From NCBI GenBank assembly GCA_964482435.1, contig CAYZXL010000004.1:62001-126000 (forward strand): DNA of 64,000 nucleotides. The letters run 5' to 3'. The notes below the pieces were generated by a model. The model saw only the letters and a program-made list of their open reading frames with translations. It ran no database searches and was not told where the DNA came from. Both the position numbers and the translations under genes were made by a program. Origin of the DNA: CAYZXL01 sp964482435. GTDB taxonomy: Bacteria; Auribacterota; JABMQX01. Shown piece by piece: positions 53,306 through 61,226 of this stretch (the first letter of the stretch is position 1; each line of letters begins with the position of its first letter).

Positions 53306-54907
53306 ATGGGAGCCGGAAAGAGCATCGTCGTGTTCACTGGTCAGCCCGGCATAGGAGTCAAGGGGTGCTTAGATAGGCTCTGTGAGGGGCTCGGGGGGGT
53401 TGATGTTGTGTCCGTCGACAGGACAATGGAGGACATTTCTGGGAGGTCCTTCACCAAGGAAATCCTGTTGGAAGCCCCCGGTTATCAGCGCCAGCTATGG
53501 AGCCAGGCTTTCGCCCGGATACTTGGGTCCCTCAGCAAGAAGCCTGAGGGCCGTACCTTCCTGACATTTCACGCCGTTTACTATCATCAGGATAGCCGTG
53601 AGTTTGTCCCCCCGGTCGACGTTGAGGCCCTACGAAGCCTGCGTGGAAAAGCGAGGGCCCTGGTTGTCCTCATAGACGACATCTACGACGTATACCGCCG
53701 GTTGCTGGACGGCGGTCACATGTACAGTTACGTCATGAACAGGGAGCCCCTCGAGGCAGTGCAGGAATCGGTCTTCAACCTGATTTCCATCCTCCAGTGG
53801 AGGCAGGCGGAGGTCAGCATTTCGCGCCTTCTCAGCCAGGTTTTGGACGCCCCGATGTACATAGTGGCGACCAAGCACCCGTTGTCTACGGTGGCAAGCC
53901 TGGTGACGGGCCCCGTGGAGGAGCTTGAGGTGTTCTACCTTGCACACCCCATCACTACCGTGAGGCAGGATGCCGCGGAGCGGCTCCAGGACTTCAGTGG
54001 GGAGCTGAACTCCTTCGCAGCCAGGGTGATCGGCGACGCCAGCAGGGTCGTTTTCCTCCCGGCCACCATTGACGAACTCATCATAAGGAAGGAGGGGGAT
54101 CAATACGTCCCTGAGCGCGAGCCCCGGTGGTCCCTTCCATACAGCGACGCGGACTGGATGTGCCCGTGCCTGCCGAAGGGCCTGGAGAAGATCGAGCCTC
54201 TTAACCCGCGCAGGTACGATGCTCGGTCCTCTCAGAAAGTCAGGTCCAGCATCTCGTGCCTGCTGAAGCTGCTCCGGGATTTCATCGACGTCCAGACCAC
54301 CTGGAGAGACCTCAGCCTTGTGGAGCAGAGCAAGAACGGCGTCGTAGCGTACAGACCCTATTTTCCTCGAGGGCTATCAGGGGGAGTCGCTAGGGAACTC
54401 GAGCGAAACCTCGAGCTCTCACGCCGTGAACCGGCGAGAAGGTGCATAGTAGTTTCCGTCCCCGAGGACCGCGCCAAACACCGTATTCAGAGTCTATTCT
54501 TCCATGTGCAAACCGTAGTCAAAGACCTCGACGGCGCCACCGAGAACGCACTTGATGAGACGTGTCACGCGTGGCTGCGGGACAACCAGCGGATAGCAAC
54601 GTTCTCGGACGACGCCGCGCTCGAGCGCGAGTACCCTCGAATAAGGAAGGCAATCGAGGAGATCGTCCCAGGCAGCTACGAGGTGCGCAAGGAGTTCCAC
54701 CTGCCCGAAACGCACCTTCCGGCTGGCCAGATGGGGCAGCAAGAAAAGCACAGGCGTGACGCCCATGAGTACATACTTCGCCAGATAACTCAGGATCCGC
54801 TCGGTAAGCTCGCGGTGTCGTCCGGCGACTACCACGAGTTCGCCTCCGCGAGCGATATAAGCGCGGATGTGCTACAGAAACATGATCTGCGGTTCAACAA
54901 TCAATGA
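53306..54907 (+). CDS. Adenylate-kinase-like P-loop protein with extra C-terminal domains, unknown function
   Basis: I do not recognise a named family for this 533-residue protein. Residues 1-195 follow the layout of archaeal-type adenylate kinases: SIVVFTGQPGIGVKGCLDRL at the P-loop, an H-bearing strand TFLTFHAVYYHQDSREFVPP, a VVLIDDIYDVYRRL strand-helix and a final LQWRQAEVSISRLL helix. The Walker A is odd: GxPGxG is followed by VKG, so the lysine is shifted by one. Residues about 210-400 contain VFYLAHPITTVRQD and TTWRDLSLVEQSKNGVVAYR, which recall nucleoside-deoxyribosyltransferase/SLOG-like folds (weak). The rest is charged and helical. Arginine codon AGG is common by eye, unlike neighbouring genes. 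A 75-residue gene follows 15 bases downstream. Confidence 0.6.
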   Translation: MGAGKSIVVFTGQPGIGVKGCLDRLCEGLGGVDVVSVDRTMEDISGRSFTKEILLEAPGYQRQLWSQAFARILGSLSKKPEGRTFLTFHAVYYHQDSREFVPPVDVEALRSLRGKARALVVLIDDIYDVYRRLLDGGHMYSYVMNREPLEAVQESVFNLISILQWRQAEVSISRLLSQVLDAPMYIVATKHPLSTVASLVTGPVEELEVFYLAHPITTVRQDAAERLQDFSGELNSFAARVIGDASRVVFLPATIDELIIRKEGDQYVPEREPRWSLPYSDADWMCPCLPKGLEKIEPLNPRRYDARSSQKVRSSISCLLKLLRDFIDVQTTWRDLSLVEQSKNGVVAYRPYFPRGLSGGVARELERNLELSRREPARRCIVVSVPEDRAKHRIQSLFFHVQTVVKDLDGATENALDETCHAWLRDNQRIATFSDDAALEREYPRIRKAIEEIVPGSYEVRKEFHLPETHLPAGQMGQQEKHRRDAHEYILRQITQDPLGKLAVSSGDYHEFASASDISADVLQKHDLRFNNQ

Positions 54908-54922
54908 TAAGGAGCCCGACAT

Positions 54923-55150
54923 ATGGCCCCCGCCCTTCCAAAATTGTTTTTCAACACGGGCAAGGACGATAGGCAAGCGGTACGCGAGGTCGTAAAGTCT
55001 GGCCTGGCATGCGACCTCATCGGCCCCATCGCGGACGAGCGCACACCCTTTCTGATCGTGGGATCCATGAGGCTATACGGGACCGAGCGGATCAGGGAGT
55101 TCATCCTCGCCGAATTGAAGAGCGCGTCCCCGGCAAAAGAACCCAGCTAA
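54923..55150 (+). CDS. Small thioredoxin-fold-like protein lacking CxxC
   Basis: The 75-residue product follows the 533-residue gene after 15 bases, with AAGGAG (54911-54916) before the ATG, so both are probably one operon. Predicted order is strand (KLFFNTG), helix (DRQAVREVVKSG), strand (ACDLIG), then TPFLIVGSMRLYGTERIREF, where TP resembles the cis-proline turn of glutaredoxins followed by the final helix. The usual CxxC is absent and only one cysteine (C29) is present, so redox catalysis is unlikely. It may be a binding or regulatory partner of the upstream protein. The fold call is by eye only. Confidence 0.5.
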   Translation: MAPALPKLFFNTGKDDRQAVREVVKSGLACDLIGPIADERTPFLIVGSMRLYGTERIREFILAELKSASPAKEPS

Positions 55151-55317
55151 GCCCCTCGCCCTCGCGGCTGTGCTCCAGGCCCGCGACGCCCGGACGAGGT
55201 GACGTGCCGCCCGAGGTTGTCCTCCCTGTGAACGCTTTGGTGACGACGCACAACAGCCTTTCTACCAGGGACCATCCCCGCTGGAGCCCCAGGCCTCACA
55301 TTCCGCGACAGAATTAC

Positions 55318-55767
55318 CTACTTCTTCAGGCTGTTGACGGCGCTGAGGAACTGGCTGACGTCTTTGAACTGACGGTAAACGGAAGCAAACCTCACGTAGG
55401 CGATGTCGTCGAGCTTCTGGAGCTTTTGCATGACGAGCTCCCCGATTTCCTGCGTGCTGACCTCCTGCCTGGACAGTTCCTCAAGCTCGTCCTCCACGCC
55501 GTCCACCAGCGCCTCAATCTGCGAGACGCTGATCGGCCTTTTTTCACAGGCAGTCGTGATCCCCTTCATGATTTTGTTGCGGTCGTAGTCTTCCCGTCGG
55601 CCGTCCTTCTTGATGACCTTCCAGGGCATTCGCTCGAGCCGCTCGTACGTCGTGAAGCGGGCGTGGCAAGTCTCGCACTCGCGCCGTCTCCGGATCACGG
55701 ACCCCTCCATGAGAGACCGCGAATCAATGACCTTGCTGTCCGGTGCTTTACAAATTGGGCAATTCAT
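55318..55767 (-). CDS. nrdR: Transcriptional repressor NrdR
   Basis: The 149-residue regulator of ribonucleotide reductase genes senses ATP/dATP through an ATP-cone. The N-terminal zinc ribbon is MNCPICKAPDSKVIDSR with the second pair in RRRRECETCHARFTTYERL. The ATP-cone spans about residues 49-139 (VIKKDGRREDYDRNKIMKGI). I chose the ATG at 55767, with GGTAGGAGAAAGC upstream; a longer frame to 55830 lacks family match. It lies about 310 bases downstream of glyA on the same strand. The C-terminal tail ends FLSAVNSLKK. No NrdR box or nrd gene is in the window. Confidence 0.96.
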   Translation of the reverse strand: MNCPICKAPDSKVIDSRSLMEGSVIRRRRECETCHARFTTYERLERMPWKVIKKDGRREDYDRNKIMKGITTACEKRPISVSQIEALVDGVEDELEELSRQEVSTQEIGELVMQKLQKLDDIAYVRFASVYRQFKDVSQFLSAVNSLKK

Positions 55768-55912
55768 GCTTTCTCCTACCGCAGCCGAGACCGGGCGCTC
55801 GGCAGGGACGAAGCACAAACACCACCACACGTGATGGGCTCACTTCTCGGCGTCCTCGGCGTTCTCTTCCCTGAGAATAGGCGCTTCGCAGCGCTGATCA
55901 GCATAGCCAAGA

Positions 55913-55979
55913 GTTCTCGCAAAGTCGCCAAGGACGCAAAGCCGGGCGCCTCATCAATTCTTCGCGTCTTGGCGAGAAC
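55913..55979. repeat. Dispersed inverted repeat, full copy
   Basis: The left arm GTTCTCGCAAAGTCGCCAAG (continuing GACGCAAAG, 55913-55941) and the right arm CTTCGCGTCTTGGCGAGAAC (55960-55979) are nearly reverse complementary at the outer 20 bases. It lies between glyA and nrdR in a 311-base gap that has no gene. Confidence 0.65.
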
Positions 55980-56078
55980 CCGCCCCCTGACAGAGCCATT
56001 TTCACGGTCTCCCGGTGTACGAAGTCCATCAAAGACGGCGTGCTCTGCGGTGAGGCCCCCGAAGACCGGCGGGGCGCC

Positions 56079-57341
56079 TCACGCGGGTTCCCTGTACAGC
56101 AGAAATCGCCGACACAGCTCCTTGACCGCCGCGCGCGTCCGCTGGATCACGGAGTCGTCGTCCATGTGGTGCAAAACGGCAGAGATAAGCTCCCCGATTT
56201 GGGCCATTTCTTCCTCGCCCATTCCGCGTGTCGTGACGGCGGGCGTCCCAAACCTCAACCCACTTGTCACGAAGGCGCTCTTCGTATCGAACGGGATCAG
56301 GTTCTTGTTGGCGACGATGCCCGTCTCCTCGAGCCTTTTAGCGGCATCCTTTCCCGTCAATCCGAGAGGCGCCAGGTCAACGAGGAGCAAGTGCGTGTCC
56401 GTTCCACCCGAGACGATCCGGACGCCTCTGTCTCCGAGCGTCTGCGCGAGCTTCTTTGCATTCCTGACAATCTGTACTTGATACGCCCGGAAACCATCCG
56501 ACAGGGCTTCCTTGAAGCAGACCGCCTTCGCCGCGATGATGTGCATCAGCGGCCCGCCCTGAATCCCGGGGAAAACCTGCGAGTCTATTGTGTTGGCGAA
56601 TTCCTCCTTGCAGAGAACCATTCCCCCCCTCGGCCCGCGAAGCGTCTTGTGCGTCGTCGTCGCCACAAATTGGCAGTGAGGCACAGGGTCCGGATGAATC
56701 CCCGCCACCACCAGTCCCGCGAAGTGCGCCATGTCCGCCATTGCGAACGCCCCCACTTCGTCCGCAATCGCCCTCAGGCGCTTGAAATCAATCTCCCTGG
56801 GATAGGCACTCCCACCCGCGAGAATCAGCTTCGGCCTGTGCTTCAAAGCCAGCTCTTCGATCTCATTGTAGTCAATGCATTCCGTCTCTCGATTCACGCC
56901 GTATGCGACTATATTGAAAAAACGCCCCGAGAAGTTAATCGGGTTGCCATGAGTGAGATGCCCACCGTGCGCTAAGTTCATCGCAAGAATCGTATCCCCG
57001 GGCTTGAGCATCGCGAAATAAACCGCCATGTTCGCCTGTGAGCCGGAATGCGGCTGGACGTTCGCGTGGTCCGCTTTGAAAAGCTGCTTGGCTCGCTCGA
57101 TTGCCAGCGCTTCAACACGGTCCATGTTCCGGCATCCCTGATACCACCTCTTCGCCGGGTATCCTTCCGCGTATTTGTTCGTCATGACGGAACCCGCCGC
57201 GTCCATCACAGCTCTGCTTGCAAAATTCTCCGAGGCAATCAGCTCAAGAGTCTCCTCCTGCCTGTTCATCTCCTCCTGGATGGCTGCGGCGACTTCCGGG
57301 TCAACTTCCGATAGAGTCCTCAGTCTTTCATTCAAAGGCAT
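56079..57341 (-). CDS. glyA: Serine hydroxymethyltransferase
   Basis: The 420-residue protein of standard length interconverts serine and glycine with tetrahydrofolate and PLP. Signatures are LELIASENFASRAVMDAAGS, NKYAEGYPAKRWYQGC, DMAHFAGLVVAG and the PLP-lysine motif TTTHKTLRGPRGG with the lysine at K232. GAAAGGAGACA precedes the ATG at 57341. In the same window the gcvTHPAPB operon makes 5,10-methylene-THF from glycine, so GlyA can draw on that for serine synthesis. The two loci are 50 kb apart and are not an operon. Confidence 0.97.
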   Translation of the reverse strand: MPLNERLRTLSEVDPEVAAAIQEEMNRQEETLELIASENFASRAVMDAAGSVMTNKYAEGYPAKRWYQGCRNMDRVEALAIERAKQLFKADHANVQPHSGSQANMAVYFAMLKPGDTILAMNLAHGGHLTHGNPINFSGRFFNIVAYGVNRETECIDYNEIEELALKHRPKLILAGGSAYPREIDFKRLRAIADEVGAFAMADMAHFAGLVVAGIHPDPVPHCQFVATTTHKTLRGPRGGMVLCKEEFANTIDSQVFPGIQGGPLMHIIAAKAVCFKEALSDGFRAYQVQIVRNAKKLAQTLGDRGVRIVSGGTDTHLLLVDLAPLGLTGKDAAKRLEETGIVANKNLIPFDTKSAFVTSGLRFGTPAVTTRGMGEEEMAQIGELISAVLHHMDDDSVIQRTRAAVKELCRRFLLYREPA

Positions 57342-57762
57342 TGTCTCCTTTCAGCGTCCGATTCCTGGCTCGATGATATGTCTATCACCAAGCTCTTTTG
57401 AGAAACGCGACAGCCGGGCGAGGCAGCAACCATATTAACTGCCCGCAAATATCATACGACGAGACTGCTCGTTGATACAGAAAAATCTTCGCTTGGGGGT
57501 AACCCCTCATCGTCGGGTGGATATGCGGGCATCGTGCGCACGGCACAGACCTGCGAGTTCTGCGGTAGGGCATCCTGCCCATGATCTTCCACGGGTCCCG
57601 CCGAAGGCGGGATGCCACCCTGTGGCACGCATGGCGTTTGGGCCTTTGCACGCGCTTCCGCCCAGCCATGGCCGAGGGGCTACAATCGGGGAGGCTTTGC
57701 GCGATGAAGACCGCAGAGGGAAGGCCCAGAACGCGCGCCAGCACTTGACTTATTTGCGGGCG
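57342..57762. other. Intergenic region with GC-rich hairpins
   Basis: This is the 421-base gap between the leftward PEP-CTERM gene and glyA; no gene was seen. CCCGCC-GAA-GGCGGG (57597-57611) and the adjacent GCCAC/GTGGC stem (57614-57626) make a double hairpin that could terminate the PEP-CTERM transcript. TATGAT occurs on the minus strand upstream of glyA without a good -35. Confidence 0.4.
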
Positions 57763-58434
57763 TCACGCCTCGTGGCGTCCGGGGACGTGAGAACCGCTCC
57801 GTCTCCTTCTTCTCGCCAGCCAGATGCCAAGCCCCGAGGCGACGAGAAGAAGCGGTGCCGGTTCGGGCATGCACATTCTCAGGTCGTCAAAGTAAAATGT
57901 CAGGGGAATGTCGTCCCTTGTCAACGTCGCGCTGACAATCTCGCCATGTCGGTTCCTGATGGTAAGGTCCTTGGCAAGGCCAGCGGCATCCCACTGGGGC
58001 TTGGGCAGGTTGTACGCGCGGACATAAATCGTGTTGCCCGTCGAGGCCGCGTAGCTGCCGGATTGAGACCATGTCCCCTGAGGATGGACGAACGTGCCGT
58101 ACCCGCAGTGGACCACGTCGAGAAGGACATCATCAATCTTCCATTCTGTGCTCTCAAAAGCCGACGTCAGCCCGGGCGCGTTCGGGTCATCAATGTCCGC
58201 GGGTCCTCCGGGGTTGGCTCCATTCATGGCCTTCCAGAGCTGGACAAGGGCGCCTTTTGAGAAGTCCGGCGTGCCGAAAGTCACCTCTCCGGGCACGGGC
58301 CCACTGCAAGTCGTTATCGGCGACGGTCCCTCCGGATGAATGTTCGACCAGGTGATAAACGCCCCTTCACAAGGATTGATGCAGGCGATTGCTGCCGCGG
58401 TTGCCGCAATAGCGAGTGAGATTACTGTTTTCAT
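57763..58434 (-). CDS. PEP-CTERM protein, tandem paralogue 1
   Basis: The 223-residue exported protein has a signal peptide (VISLAIAATAAAIACINPCE) and the sorting tail MPEPAPLLLVASGLGIWLA followed by RRRRRSG. It shares with the next two genes the body AFITWSNIH-EG, PGEVTFGTPDFSKGALVQLW, KAMNGANPGGPADIDDPN and TIYVRAYNLPKPQW. The conserved body suggests one family with two or three beta strands per shared block; no enzyme motif was seen. It starts inside the stop of paralogue 2 (ATGA overlap), so the two are co-translated. After the sorting arginines the tail extends GSHVPGRHEA, which is longer than its paralogues. Confidence 0.85.
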   Translation of the reverse strand: MKTVISLAIAATAAAIACINPCEGAFITWSNIHPEGPSPITTCSGPVPGEVTFGTPDFSKGALVQLWKAMNGANPGGPADIDDPNAPGLTSAFESTEWKIDDVLLDVVHCGYGTFVHPQGTWSQSGSYAASTGNTIYVRAYNLPKPQWDAAGLAKDLTIRNRHGEIVSATLTRDDIPLTFYFDDLRMCMPEPAPLLLVASGLGIWLARRRRRSGSHVPGRHEA

Positions 58435-59099
58435 GTCATCCCCCTTCGCGTTTTCCTTTTTCTTGCGAGCCAGATGCCAAGCCCCGGAAGAACCAATAGG
58501 AGTGGCGCGGGCTCGGGCATCGCCAGGTGCAGATTGTCGAAATAGAACGTCATCGGCGTCGGCGGTATGTCATCCCTGGTCAGAGTAGCGCTGACAACAT
58601 TCCCCTGTTGGTTCCTGATGGTGATGTCCCTGCCGGTCATATCAGCGGCCTCCCACTGCGGCCTCGGGAGATTGTACGCGCGGACATAAATCGTGTTGCC
58701 CGTCGAGGCCGCATAGCTGCCGGATTGAGACCATGTCCCTTCGGGATGGACGAACGTCCCGTATCCGCAGTGGACCTCGTTGAGGAGAACATCGTCAATC
58801 TTCCAGTTCGTCGAAGAGAAAGCCGCCATGTTCCCCGGGTTGTTCGGGTCATCAATGTCGGCAATTCCTCCAGGGGAAGGCCCATTCATCGCCTTCCAGA
58901 GCTGGACGAGAGCCCCTTTTGAGAAGTCCGGCGTGCCGAAAGTCACCTCTCCGGGCACCGGCCTGCCGGTCCAATCCGTTATCGGACATGGTCCCTCTGC
59001 GTGAATGTTCGACCAGGTAATGAATGCAGCGTCGGAAAGCATGCTCAGGGCGACAACCTTGCCAAGAACCGCAAGGCTCAGCAGAGTCCTCGTTCTCAT
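58431..59099 (-). CDS. PEP-CTERM protein, tandem paralogue 2
   Basis: The 222-residue exported protein has a signal peptide (TLLSLAVLGKVVALSMLSDA), the shared body (AFITWSNIHAEGPCPITDW, GEVTFGTPDFSKGALVQLWK, CGYGTFVHPEGTWSQSGSYA) and the tail MPEPAPLLLVLPGLGIWLA followed by RKRKTRR. It is closest to paralogue 1, with which it overlaps by four bases, and more distant from paralogue 3. AAAGGGGA precedes its ATG. The order suggests duplication in place, with the overlap fixing stoichiometric expression. Likely destination is the cell surface after exosortase processing. Confidence 0.85.
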   Translation of the reverse strand: MRTRTLLSLAVLGKVVALSMLSDAAFITWSNIHAEGPCPITDWTGRPVPGEVTFGTPDFSKGALVQLWKAMNGPSPGGIADIDDPNNPGNMAAFSSTNWKIDDVLLNEVHCGYGTFVHPEGTWSQSGSYAASTGNTIYVRAYNLPRPQWEAADMTGRDITIRNQQGNVVSATLTRDDIPPTPMTFYFDNLHLAMPEPAPLLLVLPGLGIWLARKRKTRRGMT

Positions 59100-59235
59100 C
59101 TTCTTCCCCTTTCTTCAGTCCCTTCGCTCAGCCTCGATTCTTCTCTGACATTCTATGAGAAGCTTCGCTCAACCGGAGACCATGAAAATGCTGGCTGCCC
59201 GTGGCTCTTTTGCAGAGCGACTGTTGGCCTGCGTG

Positions 59236-59304
59236 GTTCTCTCGCCAGGACGCTGAGACGCCGAGAACTGCGGAGGTTGCGTCCTTTGCGGCTTTGCGAG
59301 AGAC
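59236..59304. repeat. Dispersed inverted repeat, full copy
   Basis: The left arm GTTCTCTCGCCAGGACGCTG (continuing AGACGCCGAG) and the right arm GTCCTTTGCGGCTTTGCGAG (continuing AGAC) bracket a short centre. It lies between paralogues 2 and 3 in a 364-base gap that otherwise holds only the terminator of paralogue 3. Confidence 0.65.
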
Positions 59305-59402
59305 ACGTCCCGTGTGCTGGTGAGCGCTGCGTAGCCGTTGTTTTTGGGTCACAGGCCTGTTAGCTGGCACGGGCAGCGAGCGCGCGGGCTATCAAAAGAG
59401 TA

Positions 59403-59427
59403 AGGGATGGCCTTTCGACCATCCCTT
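59403..59427 (-). terminator. Intrinsic terminator of paralogue 3
   Basis: AAGGGATGG (59403-59411) and CCATCCCTT (59419-59427) form a perfect 9-bp stem 36 bases after the stop at 59464. On the minus strand ACTCTTTTGATAG follows. It separates paralogue 3 from paralogues 1 and 2, so they are probably separate transcripts. Confidence 0.65.
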
Positions 59428-59463
59428 CCGTCTATTCTCAGGATTACTCGATTTCGGAACCGA

Positions 59464-60102
59464 CTACTTCTTCCTCCTCAGAGCCCAGACCGCAAGCCCG
59501 GGAACGAGGAACAGAAGCGTTGCGGGTTCAGGAACCGGGGCCGTCTTCAGATTGTCGAAGTAGAACGTCAGCGGGATGTCATCCCTTGTCAGGGTGTTGC
59601 TGACAATCTGGCCCTGCGGGTTCCTGATTCCAATCTCCTTGGCATCAGCAGCGGCGTCCCACTGCGCCAAGGGCAGGTTGTAGGCGCGGACATAAATTGT
59701 GTTGCCCGCCGCTGCCGCGTAGCTAGCGGACTGGGACCAGGTTCCCTGGGGATTCATGAACGTCCCGTACCCGCAATGGACCGAGTCGAGAAGGACGTCA
59801 TCAATCTTCCAGTCTTTGCTGGCGAAAGCCGCCGTGTTCGCGAGGTCGTTGGGGTCATCAATGTCCGCGGGTCCTCCGGGGTTAGCTCCATTCATGGCCT
59901 TCCAGAGCTGGACAAGAGCTCCCTTGGAGAAGTCCGGCGTACCGAAGGTCACCTCGCCGGGCACGACCGCACCGTGGGAGTCCACGACTGGGAATGCACC
60001 TTCGGCATGGATATTGGACCATGTGATGAATGCGCCCTCGCAGACGCCGACGAACATTACCGCCGTCAGCACCGCTACGATCATTAAGGTTCGCTTTCTC
60101 AT
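59464..60102 (-). CDS. PEP-CTERM protein, tandem paralogue 3
   Basis: The 212-residue exported protein has a signal peptide (KRTLMIVAVLTAVMFVGVCE), the shared body (AFITWSNIHAEGAFPVVDS, EVTFGTPDFSKGALVQLWKA, CGYGTFMNPQGTWSQSASYA) and the tail VPEPATLLFLVPGLAVWAL followed by RRKK, a textbook PEP-CTERM. It is the most canonical and probably ancestral copy, since its tail is shortest and its sorting signal perfect. AAAGGGGG precedes the ATG. It has its own terminator downstream and lies 105 bases after the internally duplicated secreted protein. Confidence 0.87.
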   Translation of the reverse strand: MRKRTLMIVAVLTAVMFVGVCEGAFITWSNIHAEGAFPVVDSHGAVVPGEVTFGTPDFSKGALVQLWKAMNGANPGGPADIDDPNDLANTAAFASKDWKIDDVLLDSVHCGYGTFMNPQGTWSQSASYAAAAGNTIYVRAYNLPLAQWDAAADAKEIGIRNPQGQIVSNTLTRDDIPLTFYFDNLKTAPVPEPATLLFLVPGLAVWALRRKK

Positions 60103-60160
60103 GCTACCCCCTTTCCAATTTGGGCGATTGCTTATCCGAAACTTTTACTTTTCTTCATAT

Positions 60161-60190
60161 CCCGACTGCCGCTTCTTTTCGACAGTCAGG
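60161..60190 (-). terminator. Hairpin after the duplicated secreted protein
   Basis: CCCGACTG (60161-60168) and CAGTCAGG (60183-60190) pair over 8 bases with one G-T wobble. It lies just after the stop at 60208 and no T-run follows, so it may only attenuate transcription into paralogue 3. Confidence 0.4.
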
Positions 60191-60207
60191 GTAGCGAACT
60201 TACTTTC

Positions 60208-61002
60208 TCAGTATGGTCTCGCGCAAACCCACACTGCCGTGGCAGCCGGTCGTCTCAGGTACCAGAAGCCGGCGCCCGGCTCAAACGTTATGTCTGACAA
60301 CTTGGCCCCAACTGGGTCGAACCATTTCCCGTCGTATGGCGAGCCGGCAGCCCCAACAAGGAATGCAAACACGTAATTCTGAACGGCGGAGTCCCACTTA
60401 TAGACGATGTCCGCGGCTGCCGGTGCAGGCCCGCGCTGTCCGATGTCCTTGAGCGTGCTGTCATTGATCTTCAGGGTCGTCGGGTACGGCCAGTCGAACA
60501 TCGTCAATCCCTGGACGAGCCCGACGCTCGTGCTCGCTTCCATCGGCACCCAGCCGAGGAACGTGATGGTCGCGAGGGGGTCCCCGGTGTTCCTTCTCAA
60601 AATCCAGCAGGCCTCTCCCGCCTCGAACACGAGGCCGGACAGCTGCCCTCCCTTGGCATCAAACCACTTCCCGTCGTACGGGGAGCCCGCGGCCTTCACA
60701 AGAAACGCCCAAGCGTAGTCCTGGATGGTAGGGTCCCACTTGTAGATGATGTCCGCCGCCGCAGGCGCAGGACCGCCTAAAAGCTTCTCTTTAATCATGT
60801 CACCGACGCAGCCTGCCGCGCCATTGAGATGCTTGTCGGCAGCGTCCAACGGAACGGAAATCATCGTCAGCCCGTTCTGTACCGTGTCAACCTTCACGAA
60901 ACCGACCGGGTCCGTGTACACCTGGGCCATGGCTGTCGGAGCGAATAAAGAGACAGCCACAATACCTGCTACAAGTCCGGCGATTGCAATGCTTGTCCTC
61001 AT
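60208..61002 (-). CDS. Secreted protein with an internal duplication
   Basis: The 264-residue protein has a clear signal peptide (AGLVAGIVAVSLFAPTAMAQ) and starts VYTDPVGFVKVDTVQNGLTM, a phrase common in exported proteins of Verrucomicrobia-like bacteria. Two copies of a block of about 65 residues follow, GPAPAAADIIYKWDPTIQDY to WILRR (about 77-137) and GPAPAAADIVYKWDSAVQNY to WYLRR (about 191-251), each containing AGSPYDGKWFD. No sorting tail or enzyme motif was seen. AAAGGAGC precedes the ATG, and two good promoters lie upstream. Function unknown. Confidence 0.78.
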   Translation of the reverse strand: MRTSIAIAGLVAGIVAVSLFAPTAMAQVYTDPVGFVKVDTVQNGLTMISVPLDAADKHLNGAAGCVGDMIKEKLLGGPAPAAADIIYKWDPTIQDYAWAFLVKAAGSPYDGKWFDAKGGQLSGLVFEAGEACWILRRNTGDPLATITFLGWVPMEASTSVGLVQGLTMFDWPYPTTLKINDSTLKDIGQRGPAPAAADIVYKWDSAVQNYVFAFLVGAAGSPYDGKWFDPVGAKLSDITFEPGAGFWYLRRPAATAVWVCARPY

Positions 61003-61135
61003 TACTGTCAGCTCCTTTCTTATGCGTTCAACTTACAATACCGATTCCTGTCTGACGAGGTTGAAACCTCCTCCTTTTTGTGTCAGCCCCAACCAGCCGA
61101 CAGTTCCACTTACACCCCTTCTTTTATTCGTGTCA

Positions 61136-61164
61136 AAAATAGGTTCTGTCCACTCCTTTGTCAA
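61136..61164 (-). promoter_or_regulatory. Proximal promoter of the duplicated secreted protein
   Basis: On the minus strand a T-tract leads into CTTGACA, giving -35 TTGACA (61159-61164), a 17-base spacer and -10 TATTTT (61136-61141). The leader to the ATG at 61002 is about 130 bases. Confidence 0.65.
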
Positions 61165-61226
61165 GAAAAAAATGCTCTTTTTTCGTCAGAAAATTATAGG
61201 CGACTTTTCTCCACATGACACTGAGA

